Assembly: GCA_902826155.1 (NCBI GenBank)
Contig: CADEDU010000006.1
Location: 40,728 to 73,486, forward strand
From: an uncultured beta proteobacterium
GTDB taxonomy: Bacteria > Pseudomonadota > Gammaproteobacteria > Burkholderiales > SG8-39
DNA length: 32,759 nucleotides
Direction: 5' to 3'
Shown: positions 1-6,037 of the stretch, in pieces
How the letters are laid out: each line of letters opens with the position of its first letter
How positions within the stretch are numbered: position 1 is the stretch's first letter
Notes under the pieces: generated by a model
Told to the model about the DNA's origin: nothing
Seen by the model: the letters and a program-made list of their open reading frames with translations, nothing else
Database searches by the model: none
Program-made: the position numbers and the translations under genes

Positions 1-600
1 GTGGCTCGACGACGCATCGGCCATGCGGATATCGGCGAAACGCACCAGCGCTGCGGCTAACAATCCGGTGAGGAGGACGGTCACGCCCAGGCCGGCGAGC
101 GCCACCCGCAGCCCGTGCGAAGCGATGGTCCAACCGATCAGCGGTGCGCCGATCATCGCGCCCAGCGGAAACAGGCTGATCACGTAGCCGTTGATCATGC
201 CGCTCGGCTTGACGAGCGACTGGTTCACGCCTTGCTGCAGCACGGTGAATGCGCAGCCGCCGCCCAGTCCGAAGATCAATCCGTAGCCGAGCAGTAACTC
301 GAACAGCCCGCTCGCGCGCGCCGCGATGAACAGGCCGCTGCCGCCGAGCAGGGCGCAGGCCACCAGCAGCGGCACCGGCGCGATGAAGCGGTACAGCCGC
401 GGTGCCATGTTCATGCCGAGGGTGAGGCACACGGTGGCGATGCCGAACACGAGCGTGGTCTCGGCACGCGTGATCGACAGCAGCGATTCCATCGGCTTCA
501 AGAACACGCTGAAGGCGTAGATCGTGCCCAGCGGCAGATTGAGGGCGGTGGCAGCGACCAGCGCCACCGCGGTTCGCGCGGCGGGGGAGAGCGTTCGCAT
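1..600 (-). CDS. MFS transporter, partial (C-terminal end outside window)
   Basis: The reverse strand reads openly from an ATG at 600 to the window edge (200 codons, no stop). The product is very hydrophobic: a first membrane segment with the stretch NLPLGTIYAFSVFLKPM, then several Gly/Ala/Leu-rich segments including LLLGYGLIFGLGGGCAF and ISLFPLGAMIGAPLIGW. This pattern is typical of the amino-terminal half of the major facilitator superfamily, possibly near the oxalate/formate antiporter-like group. An in-frame GTG at 621 overlaps the TGA of the upstream LLM oxidoreductase gene (GTGA), so translation may be coupled and the protein seven residues longer. As the third gene of a leftward run after a Rieske oxygenase and an LLM oxidoreductase, it probably imports or exports the pathway substrate; that is inference. 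Confidence 0.8.
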   Translation of the reverse strand, partial: MRTLSPAARTAVALVAATALNLPLGTIYAFSVFLKPMESLLSITRAETTLVFGIATVCLTLGMNMAPRLYRFIAPVPLLVACALLGGSGLFIAARASGLFELLLGYGLIFGLGGGCAFTVLQQGVNQSLVKPSGMINGYVISLFPLGAMIGAPLIGWTIASHGLRVALAGLGVTVLLTGLLAAALVRFADIRMADASSSH

Positions 601-617
601 TGCCGCCGCGCCCGGTG

Positions 618-1619
618 TCACGACCGCGCCAGGATCGCCATCACCTCACGGAATCCCTGCAGGCACTCGCGCACCGCGCCGCGCGGCACCGTCGGCAACT
701 GAAAGCGCGCCAGGATCTCGGTCACGCCCAACTCGTCGCGATAGCGTTTGAACTGCGCGGCGACGGTCTGCGGCGAGCCGATGACGAACGTCTCGGCGCC
801 CCATTTCTGCAGGTGTTCGAGCGAATCGTCGTCGGGATAGCCCGGGTTCATCGCGCGATAGACATGACCGTACTCGTGGCGGATGCCGTCGGCGAAGATC
901 GCCCAGGCCTTGGCATCGGTCTCGGCGACGAACGCCTCGCGCCGCAGCGGCTGTTCGTTCATCGGCGGCAGGCCCGCGGCGACGCGTGCATCGGTGACGA
1001 TCTTCTTCTGCCGCGCCAGCTCGGCGATGCTCGCGCCGGGCCACATCACCCAACAATCACCCAGCCGGGCCACGCGCGGCAGCGCGACATCGCGGATCGC
1101 GGCGATCCACAGCGGAATGCCGTGCGGATTGACCGGCAACGGCCGGATCTGCGCGCCCTTGAAACGGTGGTGGCCCTCGGTGTCGTCGACGCGCTCGCCG
1201 GCAAGCAGCCGCTTCACCAATTCGATCGAGCGCTCGTAGACCGCGCCGCGCGCCTTGTACGGCACGCCGAATCCATCGTATTCGTTCTGCGCCCAACCCA
1301 ATCCCACGCCGAGGATCGCGCGTCCGCCCGAGAGGTTGTCGAGCACGGCCGCCTGCTCGGCCACCTCGACCGGATGGTGCAGCGGCAGCACGCAGATGTC
1401 GGTGCCCACCCGCATGTTCTTCGTGACCGCGGCGGCGGCGGCGGCCATCTGCATCGGCTGGGGAATCCAGCAGTCCTCCATGAAGTGGTGCTCGGCAAAC
1501 ACCGCGCTCGAGAAGCCGTTGCGATCGGCCCACGCGATATCCTCCAGCGTGTTCTGCATCACGTCGGTGGAGCGCTCGCCGGGCGCGACTTGCAGGCTGT
1601 AGTGCAGTCCGATTTTCAT
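618..1619 (-). CDS. LLM class flavin-dependent oxidoreductase
   Basis: The 333-residue protein has the bacterial luciferase-like (LLM) TIM-barrel pattern. The start MKIGLHYSLQ is followed by WADRNGFSSAVFAEHHF, then VLPLHHPVEVAEQAAVLDNLSGGR and GVGLGWAQNEYDGFG, all typical of FMN- or F420-dependent monooxygenases of this superfamily. Length is normal for the family. The gene lies 22 bp downstream of the Rieske oxygenase stop and 17 bp before the MFS start, so the three are probably one transcript. Members of this family oxygenate or reduce varied small organic substrates with reduced flavin supplied by a partner reductase; no such reductase is seen here. The substrate cannot be read from sequence. 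No strong ribosome binding site precedes the ATG, which fits coupling to the upstream gene. Confidence 0.9.
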   Translation of the reverse strand: MKIGLHYSLQVAPGERSTDVMQNTLEDIAWADRNGFSSAVFAEHHFMEDCWIPQPMQMAAAAAAVTKNMRVGTDICVLPLHHPVEVAEQAAVLDNLSGGRAILGVGLGWAQNEYDGFGVPYKARGAVYERSIELVKRLLAGERVDDTEGHHRFKGAQIRPLPVNPHGIPLWIAAIRDVALPRVARLGDCWVMWPGASIAELARQKKIVTDARVAAGLPPMNEQPLRREAFVAETDAKAWAIFADGIRHEYGHVYRAMNPGYPDDDSLEHLQKWGAETFVIGSPQTVAAQFKRYRDELGVTEILARFQLPTVPRGAVRECLQGFREVMAILARS

Positions 1620-1641
1620 GGATGTTCGAGTGTTGGGCTGG

Positions 1642-2925
1642 TCACACGGTCGCGTGCGCCTGACCGGGCTGCGGCAGTAACGCGTTGCGGGCGGCGTCCT
1701 TGTAATGCGCGTCGGTGGGCAACACGATCGATACCGATCGTACGCGTTGCACGGCCGGGTCCACGCCCGGCGGCGGCGTGCCCTTGTCCAACGCCTTGGC
1801 GGCGCGGACGAGCCGATTGCGCGCCATGATGATGCCGTTGTCGGTGTTCACCAGGTTCTCGCGCGTGCGGTCCTGGATCGGGCCCATGCTTTCCTGGATC
1901 GAAGCGTCCTGCATCGCGAAGCCGGCCACACCGGAGAAGGTCTGGTTCGCGCGCTGCCCGGGCCGATCGATCAGGTAGTCGTTGTCGCGATTGGCGCGTG
2001 GCCGGTACGTGCCCGGAATCAGCGGCGCGTGGATGCCTTCGCCGCGCTCGCATGCTTCGCGCTCCTCAGCGGTGAGTGCGCGGGTGGCGTGATGATTGGT
2101 GCTGAACACCCAGCAGCGTTCATCGTCGATCGGTACCCAGCAATGCCCGCCGATCGGGTGATCGCCGCGCGGTGGAATCAGCGTGAAGCTGGGCATCACC
2201 CATTGCGTGATGCGCCAGTAGTGGCGGCCGTCGCCGGTGTTGCGACGCACGCCGATGTAGAGCCCGCCGTCGGACTCGACCACATCGAAGTGCGGTGCGA
2301 GATCGCCCAGGTTGTACTGATGGCTCTGCGTGGCCTTCTTGAACATCGGATCGCGCGACATCGTGAACCGATGCAGGAACGACACGTGACTCGAATCGAT
2401 GCCGCCTTCCATCGCCTGCAGATAGTTGCATTCCTGCAGCCGCTTGCTCACCAGGCGCTGCGCGGGCGGCACCATCGCCCACTCGTGCTCGGGCAATGGC
2501 GGTTGGTGTTCGGCCGGCCCCATGTAGGTCCACAGCACGCCGCCGCGTTCGATCAGCGGGTAGGCCTTGAGCTTCATCTTGCTCGCGAAGCCACTCGCCT
2601 CGGGCTCCGAGGGCACCTCGATGCACTGTCCGGTGATGTCGTACTTCCAGCCGTGATAGGGACAGCGGATGCCTGCTTCCTCATTGCGGCCGAACCAGAG
2701 CGACACACCGCGATGCGCGCAGAATTCGTCGATCAGACCGTAACGGTTGTTGGAGTCGCGAAAGGCGAGCAGTTTCTCCGAGAGCAGCGTGACGCGTACC
2801 GGCGGGCAATCGCGCTCAGGCAGTTCTTCGGCGAGCAGCACCGGCAGCCAGTAGCGCCGGAACAGCACGCCCATCGGTGTGCCAGGGCCGGTGCGGGTGA
2901 GGAATTCGTTCTGGTCGGCTTTCAT
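1642..2925 (-). CDS. Rieske aromatic ring-hydroxylating oxygenase alpha subunit, phthalate-dioxygenase-like
   Basis: The protein has 427 residues. The Rieske 2Fe-2S ligands are C69-A-H71 and C88-PY-H91. The mononuclear iron site is in GGIDSSHVSFLHR, with H180, H185 and bridging D177. The opening (RTGPGTPMGVLFRRYWLP), the stretch FGRNEEAGIRC and VLWTYMGP strongly resemble phthalate 4,5-dioxygenase oxygenase subunits and related O-demethylases. Such enzymes insert oxygen into aromatic carboxylates or remove ring substituents, taking electrons from a flavin/ferredoxin reductase. No reductase is in the window, but a small Rieske ferredoxin is divergently encoded 126 bp away and could be an electron donor. 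It is the first gene of the leftward run with the LLM oxidoreductase and MFS transporter. The substrate remains open. Confidence 0.92.
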   Translation of the reverse strand: MKADQNEFLTRTGPGTPMGVLFRRYWLPVLLAEELPERDCPPVRVTLLSEKLLAFRDSNNRYGLIDEFCAHRGVSLWFGRNEEAGIRCPYHGWKYDITGQCIEVPSEPEASGFASKMKLKAYPLIERGGVLWTYMGPAEHQPPLPEHEWAMVPPAQRLVSKRLQECNYLQAMEGGIDSSHVSFLHRFTMSRDPMFKKATQSHQYNLGDLAPHFDVVESDGGLYIGVRRNTGDGRHYWRITQWVMPSFTLIPPRGDHPIGGHCWVPIDDERCWVFSTNHHATRALTAEEREACERGEGIHAPLIPGTYRPRANRDNDYLIDRPGQRANQTFSGVAGFAMQDASIQESMGPIQDRTRENLVNTDNGIIMARNRLVRAAKALDKGTPPPGVDPAVQRVRSVSIVLPTDAHYKDAARNALLPQPGQAHATV

Positions 2926-2992
2926 GCGGCGGGGATTGTCGATGGACTCGCGCCCACGACGGGTTCGATGCGGACCGCGACGATTAGAATGC

Positions 2993-3020
2993 CGACTCGC
3001 GATTCCGTCAACGCGAGTCG
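2993..3020. promoter_or_regulatory. Perfect 9-bp inverted repeat in divergent Rieske intergenic region (candidate operator)
   Basis: Between the divergent Rieske oxygenase (start 2925) and Rieske ferredoxin (start 3052), the arms CGACTCGCG (2993-3001) and CGCGAGTCG (3012-3020) are exact reverse complements around a 10-nt spacer. A further half-site, GACTCGCG, occurs at 2945-2952 in the same orientation as the left arm. The arms are GC-rich and the repeat ends 31 bp before the ferredoxin ATG. It could be an operator for a dimeric regulator acting on both directions, or a hairpin in the ferredoxin leader. No regulator gene is in the window. Confidence 0.45.
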
Positions 3021-3051
3021 TCTCATTCGTCCCTTGCGCCCATCAGCTTCC

Positions 3052-3384
3052 ATGTCGCAGAACCTGCTCGAACTGTGCCCCGTCTCCGCCGTGGAGAATG
3101 ATGCAGTGATCCGCGTGGACACGGCGGGCAAGCTGCTCGCCGTCTACAACCTCGGCGGCACGATCTACGTCACCGACGACACCTGCACGCACGGTCCGGG
3201 CTGCATGTCGGAGGGACTGATCGAGGGCGAGAACATCTTCTGCAACTTCCACAACGGGGCGTTCCACATCCCGACCGGTCGGGTGGTCGAGCCGCCGTGC
3301 ATGGTGCCGCTCGCGACCTACGCGGTGCACGTGATCGACGGCAAGGTGTGGATCGATCCGACGCCTCGCGTGGCCGAGGGTTAG
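3052..3384 (+). CDS. Rieske 2Fe-2S ferredoxin (non-heme type)
   Basis: A 110-residue stand-alone Rieske domain. The cluster ligands are C45-T-H47 and C64-NF-H67, with 16 residues between the pairs, and NGAFHIPTGRVVEPP follows as expected for the cluster-binding fold. The start MSQNLLELCPVSAV was chosen because it matches the usual beginning of ferredoxins such as those of biphenyl and naphthalene dioxygenase systems; the longer open frame to the left lies opposite the Rieske oxygenase gene. It should pass single electrons from a reductase to an oxygenase in the cytoplasm. The divergent oxygenase at 1642-2925 is the nearest candidate partner. Phthalate-type oxygenases usually use a flavin-ferredoxin reductase rather than a separate ferredoxin, so pairing is inference. 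Confidence 0.9.
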   Translation: MSQNLLELCPVSAVENDAVIRVDTAGKLLAVYNLGGTIYVTDDTCTHGPGCMSEGLIEGENIFCNFHNGAFHIPTGRVVEPPCMVPLATYAVHVIDGKVWIDPTPRVAEG

Positions 3385-3387
3385 CCA

Positions 3388-3822
3388 ATGCCCGCACTGA
3401 AGCTTCATCGCGACCTGAAGGCCCGCCAGGCGTTGGCGTGGGCGATGGCGGCGCTGGCGCTGACCAGCCCTTTGTCTGCGATTGCATGTCCGGAGCTGCC
3501 AGCCGGATACGTGCTGGAGAGCGATCGCTATCGGCTGTCGTATCGCACCGTGCCCGAGAAGATCGTGATCGGCCAGCACTTCGCAATCGAGTTCGTCGTG
3601 TGCCCGCGCGACGGCCAACCCACACCTGAGAGCGTGCGAATCGATGCCACGATGCCGGAGCATCGCCATGGCATGAACTACAAGCCCAGCATCAAGTTAG
3701 CCGGCGGCGGACGCTATGTGGCGGAGGGACTGCTCTTCCACATGGCCGGGCGCTGGGAGATGGTGTTCGAGGTGCGCGGCGCGGGCAAGGTCGATCGGCT
3801 GACGCGTGATCATGTGATGTAG
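3388..3822 (+). CDS. Secreted YtkA/FixH-like protein
   Basis: A 144-residue protein whose ATG lies 3 bp after the ferredoxin stop, so the two are almost certainly co-transcribed. Residues 1-32 form a signal peptide (basic start, hydrophobic stretch ALAWAMAALALTSPLS, likely cleavage after AIA before Cys-Pro-Glu). The mature part has a beta-sandwich pattern with DATMPEHRHGMNYKP and LFHMAGRWEMVFEVR, matching the YtkA-like/FixH family, in which a His/Met-rich MPxHxHGM stretch is common and metal binding has been suggested. A periplasmic protein directly behind a cytoplasmic ferredoxin is an unusual pairing. It may serve metal or redox homeostasis; no specific function can be assigned. Confidence 0.75.
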   Translation: MPALKLHRDLKARQALAWAMAALALTSPLSAIACPELPAGYVLESDRYRLSYRTVPEKIVIGQHFAIEFVVCPRDGQPTPESVRIDATMPEHRHGMNYKPSIKLAGGGRYVAEGLLFHMAGRWEMVFEVRGAGKVDRLTRDHVM

Positions 3823-3838
3823 TCGGCCGTCGAGCGAG

Positions 3839-3856
3839 GAGGGTGCCCGTACCCTC
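3839..3856 (+). terminator. Possible weak terminator hairpin after YtkA-like gene
   Basis: GAGGGT (3839-3844) pairs exactly with ACCCTC (3851-3856) across a 6-nt loop, 17 bp after the stop of the YtkA-like gene. There is no following T-run, so it may only be a stabilising 3' hairpin. Confidence 0.3.
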
Positions 3857-4101
3857 GAATCGCAAACTACCGCGCGCGAACCATCGCCTCGAACTTGCCT
3901 GGCCAAGGATCGGTCTTCGGTCGATCTTGCCTCCACACTGTGTTGGCTATGGTCCAACTATCCACCGTATGCATGTTGGATGCCGCCTACCACTGGTATC
4001 TGCTTGTACTTCGCAATCGCTCGCCGAGTGCACGGTTGCGATGGCGCAAAACGTCGAGTTATTAGGCAGTTGCGAATCGGTTCGCGGTGCTTGGCCGAGA
4101 T

Positions 4102-4117
4102 TGGCACGCGCCGTGCC
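4102..4117 (+). promoter_or_regulatory. Sigma-54-like -24/-12 promoter upstream of double-glycine peptide
   Basis: TGGCACG-N4-GTGCC keeps the invariant GG (4103-4104) and GC (4115-4116) with exactly ten bases between them, and TGGCAC matches the -24 consensus. The -12 element differs from TTGCA at two places. Transcription would begin near 4128, about 45 nt before the ATG at 4173. The same bases form a short inverted repeat (GGCACG, three bases, CGTGCC), so a hairpin or regulator site is an alternative. No enhancer-binding protein gene is in the window. Confidence 0.4.
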
Positions 4118-4172
4118 TAAGACCTTGCAGAGCGCGTACGCCAGTGTGCTCACCAACCAAAGGACCAAAACC

Positions 4173-4349
4173 ATGAGCATCCTAGTGATTCATGATCTCG
4201 AACAATGCGACGTTCTGGACAGCGGCGAGATGCAGAGCATCAAGGGCGGGTTTCCTACTCTAGTCAACCTGTTCGACGTGTACGCCAACCCAGAGAACTA
4301 CCCCGAAAGCACAGTCCAAATCGCAAGGGACTACATCGAGGGGAATTGA
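4173..4349 (+). CDS. Small peptide with double-glycine (bacteriocin-type) leader
   Basis: A 58-residue peptide starting at ATG 4173, preceded by AAAGGA eight bases upstream. Residues 1-26 end in LDSGEMQSIKGG. Counting back from the Gly-Gly, L-12, E-8, M-7 and I-4 fall at the positions of the LSxxELxxIxGG leader recognised by C39 peptidase-containing ABC transporters. The opening MSILVIHDLEQ also resembles orphan leader peptides of Proteobacteria. Cleavage after G26 would release a 32-residue acidic, aromatic core (from F27 to N58) with no Cys, so no disulfide or lanthionine is expected. No C39 transporter, modification enzyme or immunity protein is nearby. It may be a secreted peptide served by a transporter elsewhere; function unknown. 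Confidence 0.7.
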   Translation: MSILVIHDLEQCDVLDSGEMQSIKGGFPTLVNLFDVYANPENYPESTVQIARDYIEGN

Positions 4350-4442
4350 CGATTGGAGCCCGGCCTTGCATGGGGTTGGCCGCTCGAAGCGCCAGCCCTC
4401 TTTGTTTGATCTGCGCGCCGAGGTTCTCAGATCTATCGAAAA

Positions 4443-4471
4443 TGGACTTCGTAACGCAAAAGCAATACACT
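4443..4471 (+). promoter_or_regulatory. Possible sigma-70 promoter of the toxin-antitoxin pair
   Basis: TGGACT (4443-4448) and TACACT (4466-4471) each match four of six consensus bases and are separated by 17 bp. Transcription would start near 4478, the likely antitoxin ATG, giving a nearly leaderless message. Weak by sequence alone. Confidence 0.25.
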
Positions 4472-4477
4472 AGTTCG

Positions 4478-4750
4478 ATGAAGTCCGCCGTCATTCCCCA
4501 GGTCCGCGTCGAACCTGAGCTTCGCGCCGAACTCGAGGCCGTGCTTGAGCAGGGCGAGACGCTTTCCGAGTTCGTCGAGGCTTCTGTGCGCAACGCAGTG
4601 GAGTTCCGGCGAGCGCAAAGGCGCTTCCATGCGCGCGGCCAGGCCGCGTGGGAGCAATACCAGCGCACCGCCGTGTCGGTGTCGGCTGACGACGTTCTCG
4701 GCAAGCTGCAAACCAAGTTGAACGCCCGGCGCAAACAGCTTCGTAAATGA
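4478..4750 (+). CDS. Antitoxin, YlcI/YnfO (ParD-like) family
   Basis: A 90-residue protein counted from ATG 4478; an in-frame ATG at 4442 would add 12 residues (MDFVTQKQYTSS). Its first half, IPQVRVEPELRAELEAVLEQGETLSEFVEASVRNAVEFR, reads as a ribbon-helix-helix DNA-binding region like YlcI/YnfO proteins, with strand VRVEPELR and two helices. The second half is basic and helical (RRFHARGQAAWEQYQ to KLNARRKQLRK), as expected for a toxin-wrapping tail. The TGA overlaps the ATG of the following ParE-type gene by four bases (ATGA), the classic toxin-antitoxin arrangement. It should neutralise that toxin and repress its own promoter. Confidence 0.82.
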   Translation: MKSAVIPQVRVEPELRAELEAVLEQGETLSEFVEASVRNAVEFRRAQRRFHARGQAAWEQYQRTAVSVSADDVLGKLQTKLNARRKQLRK

Positions 4751-5061
4751 GGTTCGACGTTCGCTTCAGCGTCGAAGCCGAAGACGATCTGAATCGCTTG
4801 TTCGACTTCCTGCTCGCAAAGGCGAGGACCGTAGAGGATTTGAACCTGGCCCAATCTGCCATTGAGGCCGTCCACTCGGCCGTGATGAACCAGCTGTCGG
4901 TAACTCCGTATAGTTTCCGCAAGGCCGGTAGGAGCCCGACACGGCGGGAACTCATCATTCCGTTTGGCGCTACGGGCTACGTGGCGCTGTATGAGATCGT
5001 TGATCGATCGCGCGTGCTGGTGCTGGCAGTTCGGCACCAACGTGAAGAGGACTACCACTGA
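4747..5061 (+). CDS. RelE/ParE family toxin
   Basis: A 104-residue protein with the ParE fold pattern: MRFDVRFSVEAEDDLNRLFDF at the start, a central helix region, then RRELIIPFGATGYVALYEI, and the end VLVLAVRHQREEDYH, matching the family's hxxhRHqrE-Y tail. Length is normal. It overlaps the antitoxin stop by four bases. ParE members poison DNA gyrase, while RelE members cut mRNA on the ribosome; the lack of clear RelE catalytic residues and the tail favour ParE, but the target is not certain. The gene appears intact. Confidence 0.85.
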   Translation: MRFDVRFSVEAEDDLNRLFDFLLAKARTVEDLNLAQSAIEAVHSAVMNQLSVTPYSFRKAGRSPTRRELIIPFGATGYVALYEIVDRSRVLVLAVRHQREEDYH

Positions 5062-5266
5062 TACGACACCGCATCGCCAAGCACGAACATCCACATCATG
5101 CTTGCTGATTGACGTCTCGGGCCACGCTTCTCGCGCCTCCGGACGCCGATCCGTCGATTGAAGATAGCCAAAGGGGCCAGGCGCGATTTCTTTCGACGTA
5201 ATCCGACGCATGGCGGGCACTCCCTGTATCACAATCTCGCAAGTCGTATTATCAGGAGGACTGACA

Positions 5267-5572
5267 ATGACGCTGACGGTGCGTTTGGGCGATGCGCTCG
5301 AGTCGGCACTCGAGCGCCACTGCGCCGAGCGCGGCGTGACCAGGAGCGCGGTTGTTCAGGAATCGCTGTCCGCGTACCTCATGGGCCAGGCCCGTTCGCG
5401 TCAACCGGGTGCCCGGGCTCGATCGGCAAGCCCGGCTTTCGATGCGTTCCGACGAGCTGGCCTTGTCGGTGCCGGAGAGTTGGCTGGCGTGAGCGCTGAC
5501 AAGGCAGCCGTTCGCGCTGCGGTTCGCACCCGAGTCGCACAGCGTACCAAGCGTCGAACGGAAAGCCGTTGA
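5267..5572 (+). CDS. Ribbon-helix-helix (CopG-like) antitoxin
   Basis: A 101-residue protein from ATG 5267, chosen because AGGAGG at 5254-5259 sits seven bases upstream; the longer frame from 5210 lacks such a site. MTLTVRLGDALESALERHCAERGVTRSAVVQESLSAYL is a clear ribbon-helix-helix domain at residues 1-38. The rest is Ala/Arg-rich and likely unstructured until bound to a toxin. It stops 16 bp before a PIN-domain toxin frame, so it was presumably the antitoxin of that pair. Because the toxin is broken, this gene may now be an orphan antitoxin or autoregulator. Confidence 0.75.
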   Translation: MTLTVRLGDALESALERHCAERGVTRSAVVQESLSAYLMGQARSRQPGARARSASPAFDAFRRAGLVGAGELAGVSADKAAVRAAVRTRVAQRTKRRTESR

Positions 5573-5588
5573 GCCCACCGCGCCAAAG

Positions 5589-6018
5589 ATGGCGCGTGTC
5601 GACGGACGGGCGCAGCCGCGCTCTGAAAAGGTTCTGATTGATACCGGTGTGCTGGTTGCCGTGTACGCCCGCGACGACCCCTACCACGACGCGGCAACGC
5701 GCTGGTTGGCAGGCTTTCAAGGCAGTCTGCGCACCGTCGAACCGGTGCTTGCGGAGACTTCATTCTTCCTGCCCGCGCGATCGCGTGCTGCGGTCGCGGA
5801 ACTGGTCGAGCGCGGCATCATCCGGATATCCGCGGCTACGCTCGGATTGGACAGCTGCTTCGCAAGTACGTAGACCTTGATCCGGATTGGGCGGTGTAGC
5901 CTTGGTCTGGCTGGCCGAGAGCGCTGGGATCGCGCGGATTGCCACGCTCGACGTGACCGACTTCAGCGTCTACCGCATCCACTCGCGCCAGCGGTTCGCG
6001 TTGGAGCTGCTGCGCTGA
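5589..6018 (+). pseudogene. PIN-domain (VapC-like) toxin, broken by two frameshifts
   Basis: Frame one from ATG 5589 encodes VLIDTGVLVAVYARDDPYHD with the first PIN acidic residue (D18), then VEPVLAETSFFL (E56), but stops at 5873 after an unrelated tail. Homology continues in a second frame from about 5852 (QLLRKYVDLDPDWA, stop 5897-5899) and a third from about 5896 (VALVWLAESAGIARIATLDVTDF, then VYRIHSRQRF to TGA 6018). Each shift equals loss of one base. The second shift falls at DPDWA/VALVW, where PIN proteins carry their third catalytic aspartate. The restored protein would be about 143 residues, a normal length. Either a decayed toxin or two sequencing errors; the former fits an intact antitoxin left behind. 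Confidence 0.85.
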
Positions 6019-6037
6019 CGGATTGGGGACGCCGAGC

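Larger units (their letters stand above)
3823..4172. other. 350-bp intergenic stretch at left edge of accessory islet
   Basis: No convincing gene is seen between the YtkA-like stop and the double-glycine peptide start. A long open frame from 3843 runs into the peptide, but its first 110 codons show no domain and unlike codon use. By eye the stretch is less GC-rich than the flanking operons. It holds a small hairpin at 3839-3856, a short TTGCG/CGCAA repeat at 4036-4049 and the sigma-54-like sequence at 4102-4117. Confidence 0.6.

Noticed and set aside
1705..3051. Long plus-strand open frame merging into the Rieske ferredoxin
   Set aside because: It is antisense to the Rieske oxygenase gene, shows no domain, and the ferredoxin has its own clear start at 3052.
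5247..5252. TATTAT as -10 box for the ribbon-helix-helix antitoxin
   Set aside because: Transcription from it would begin at about the AGGAGG (5254-5259), removing the ribosome binding site, and no -35 is present at proper spacing.
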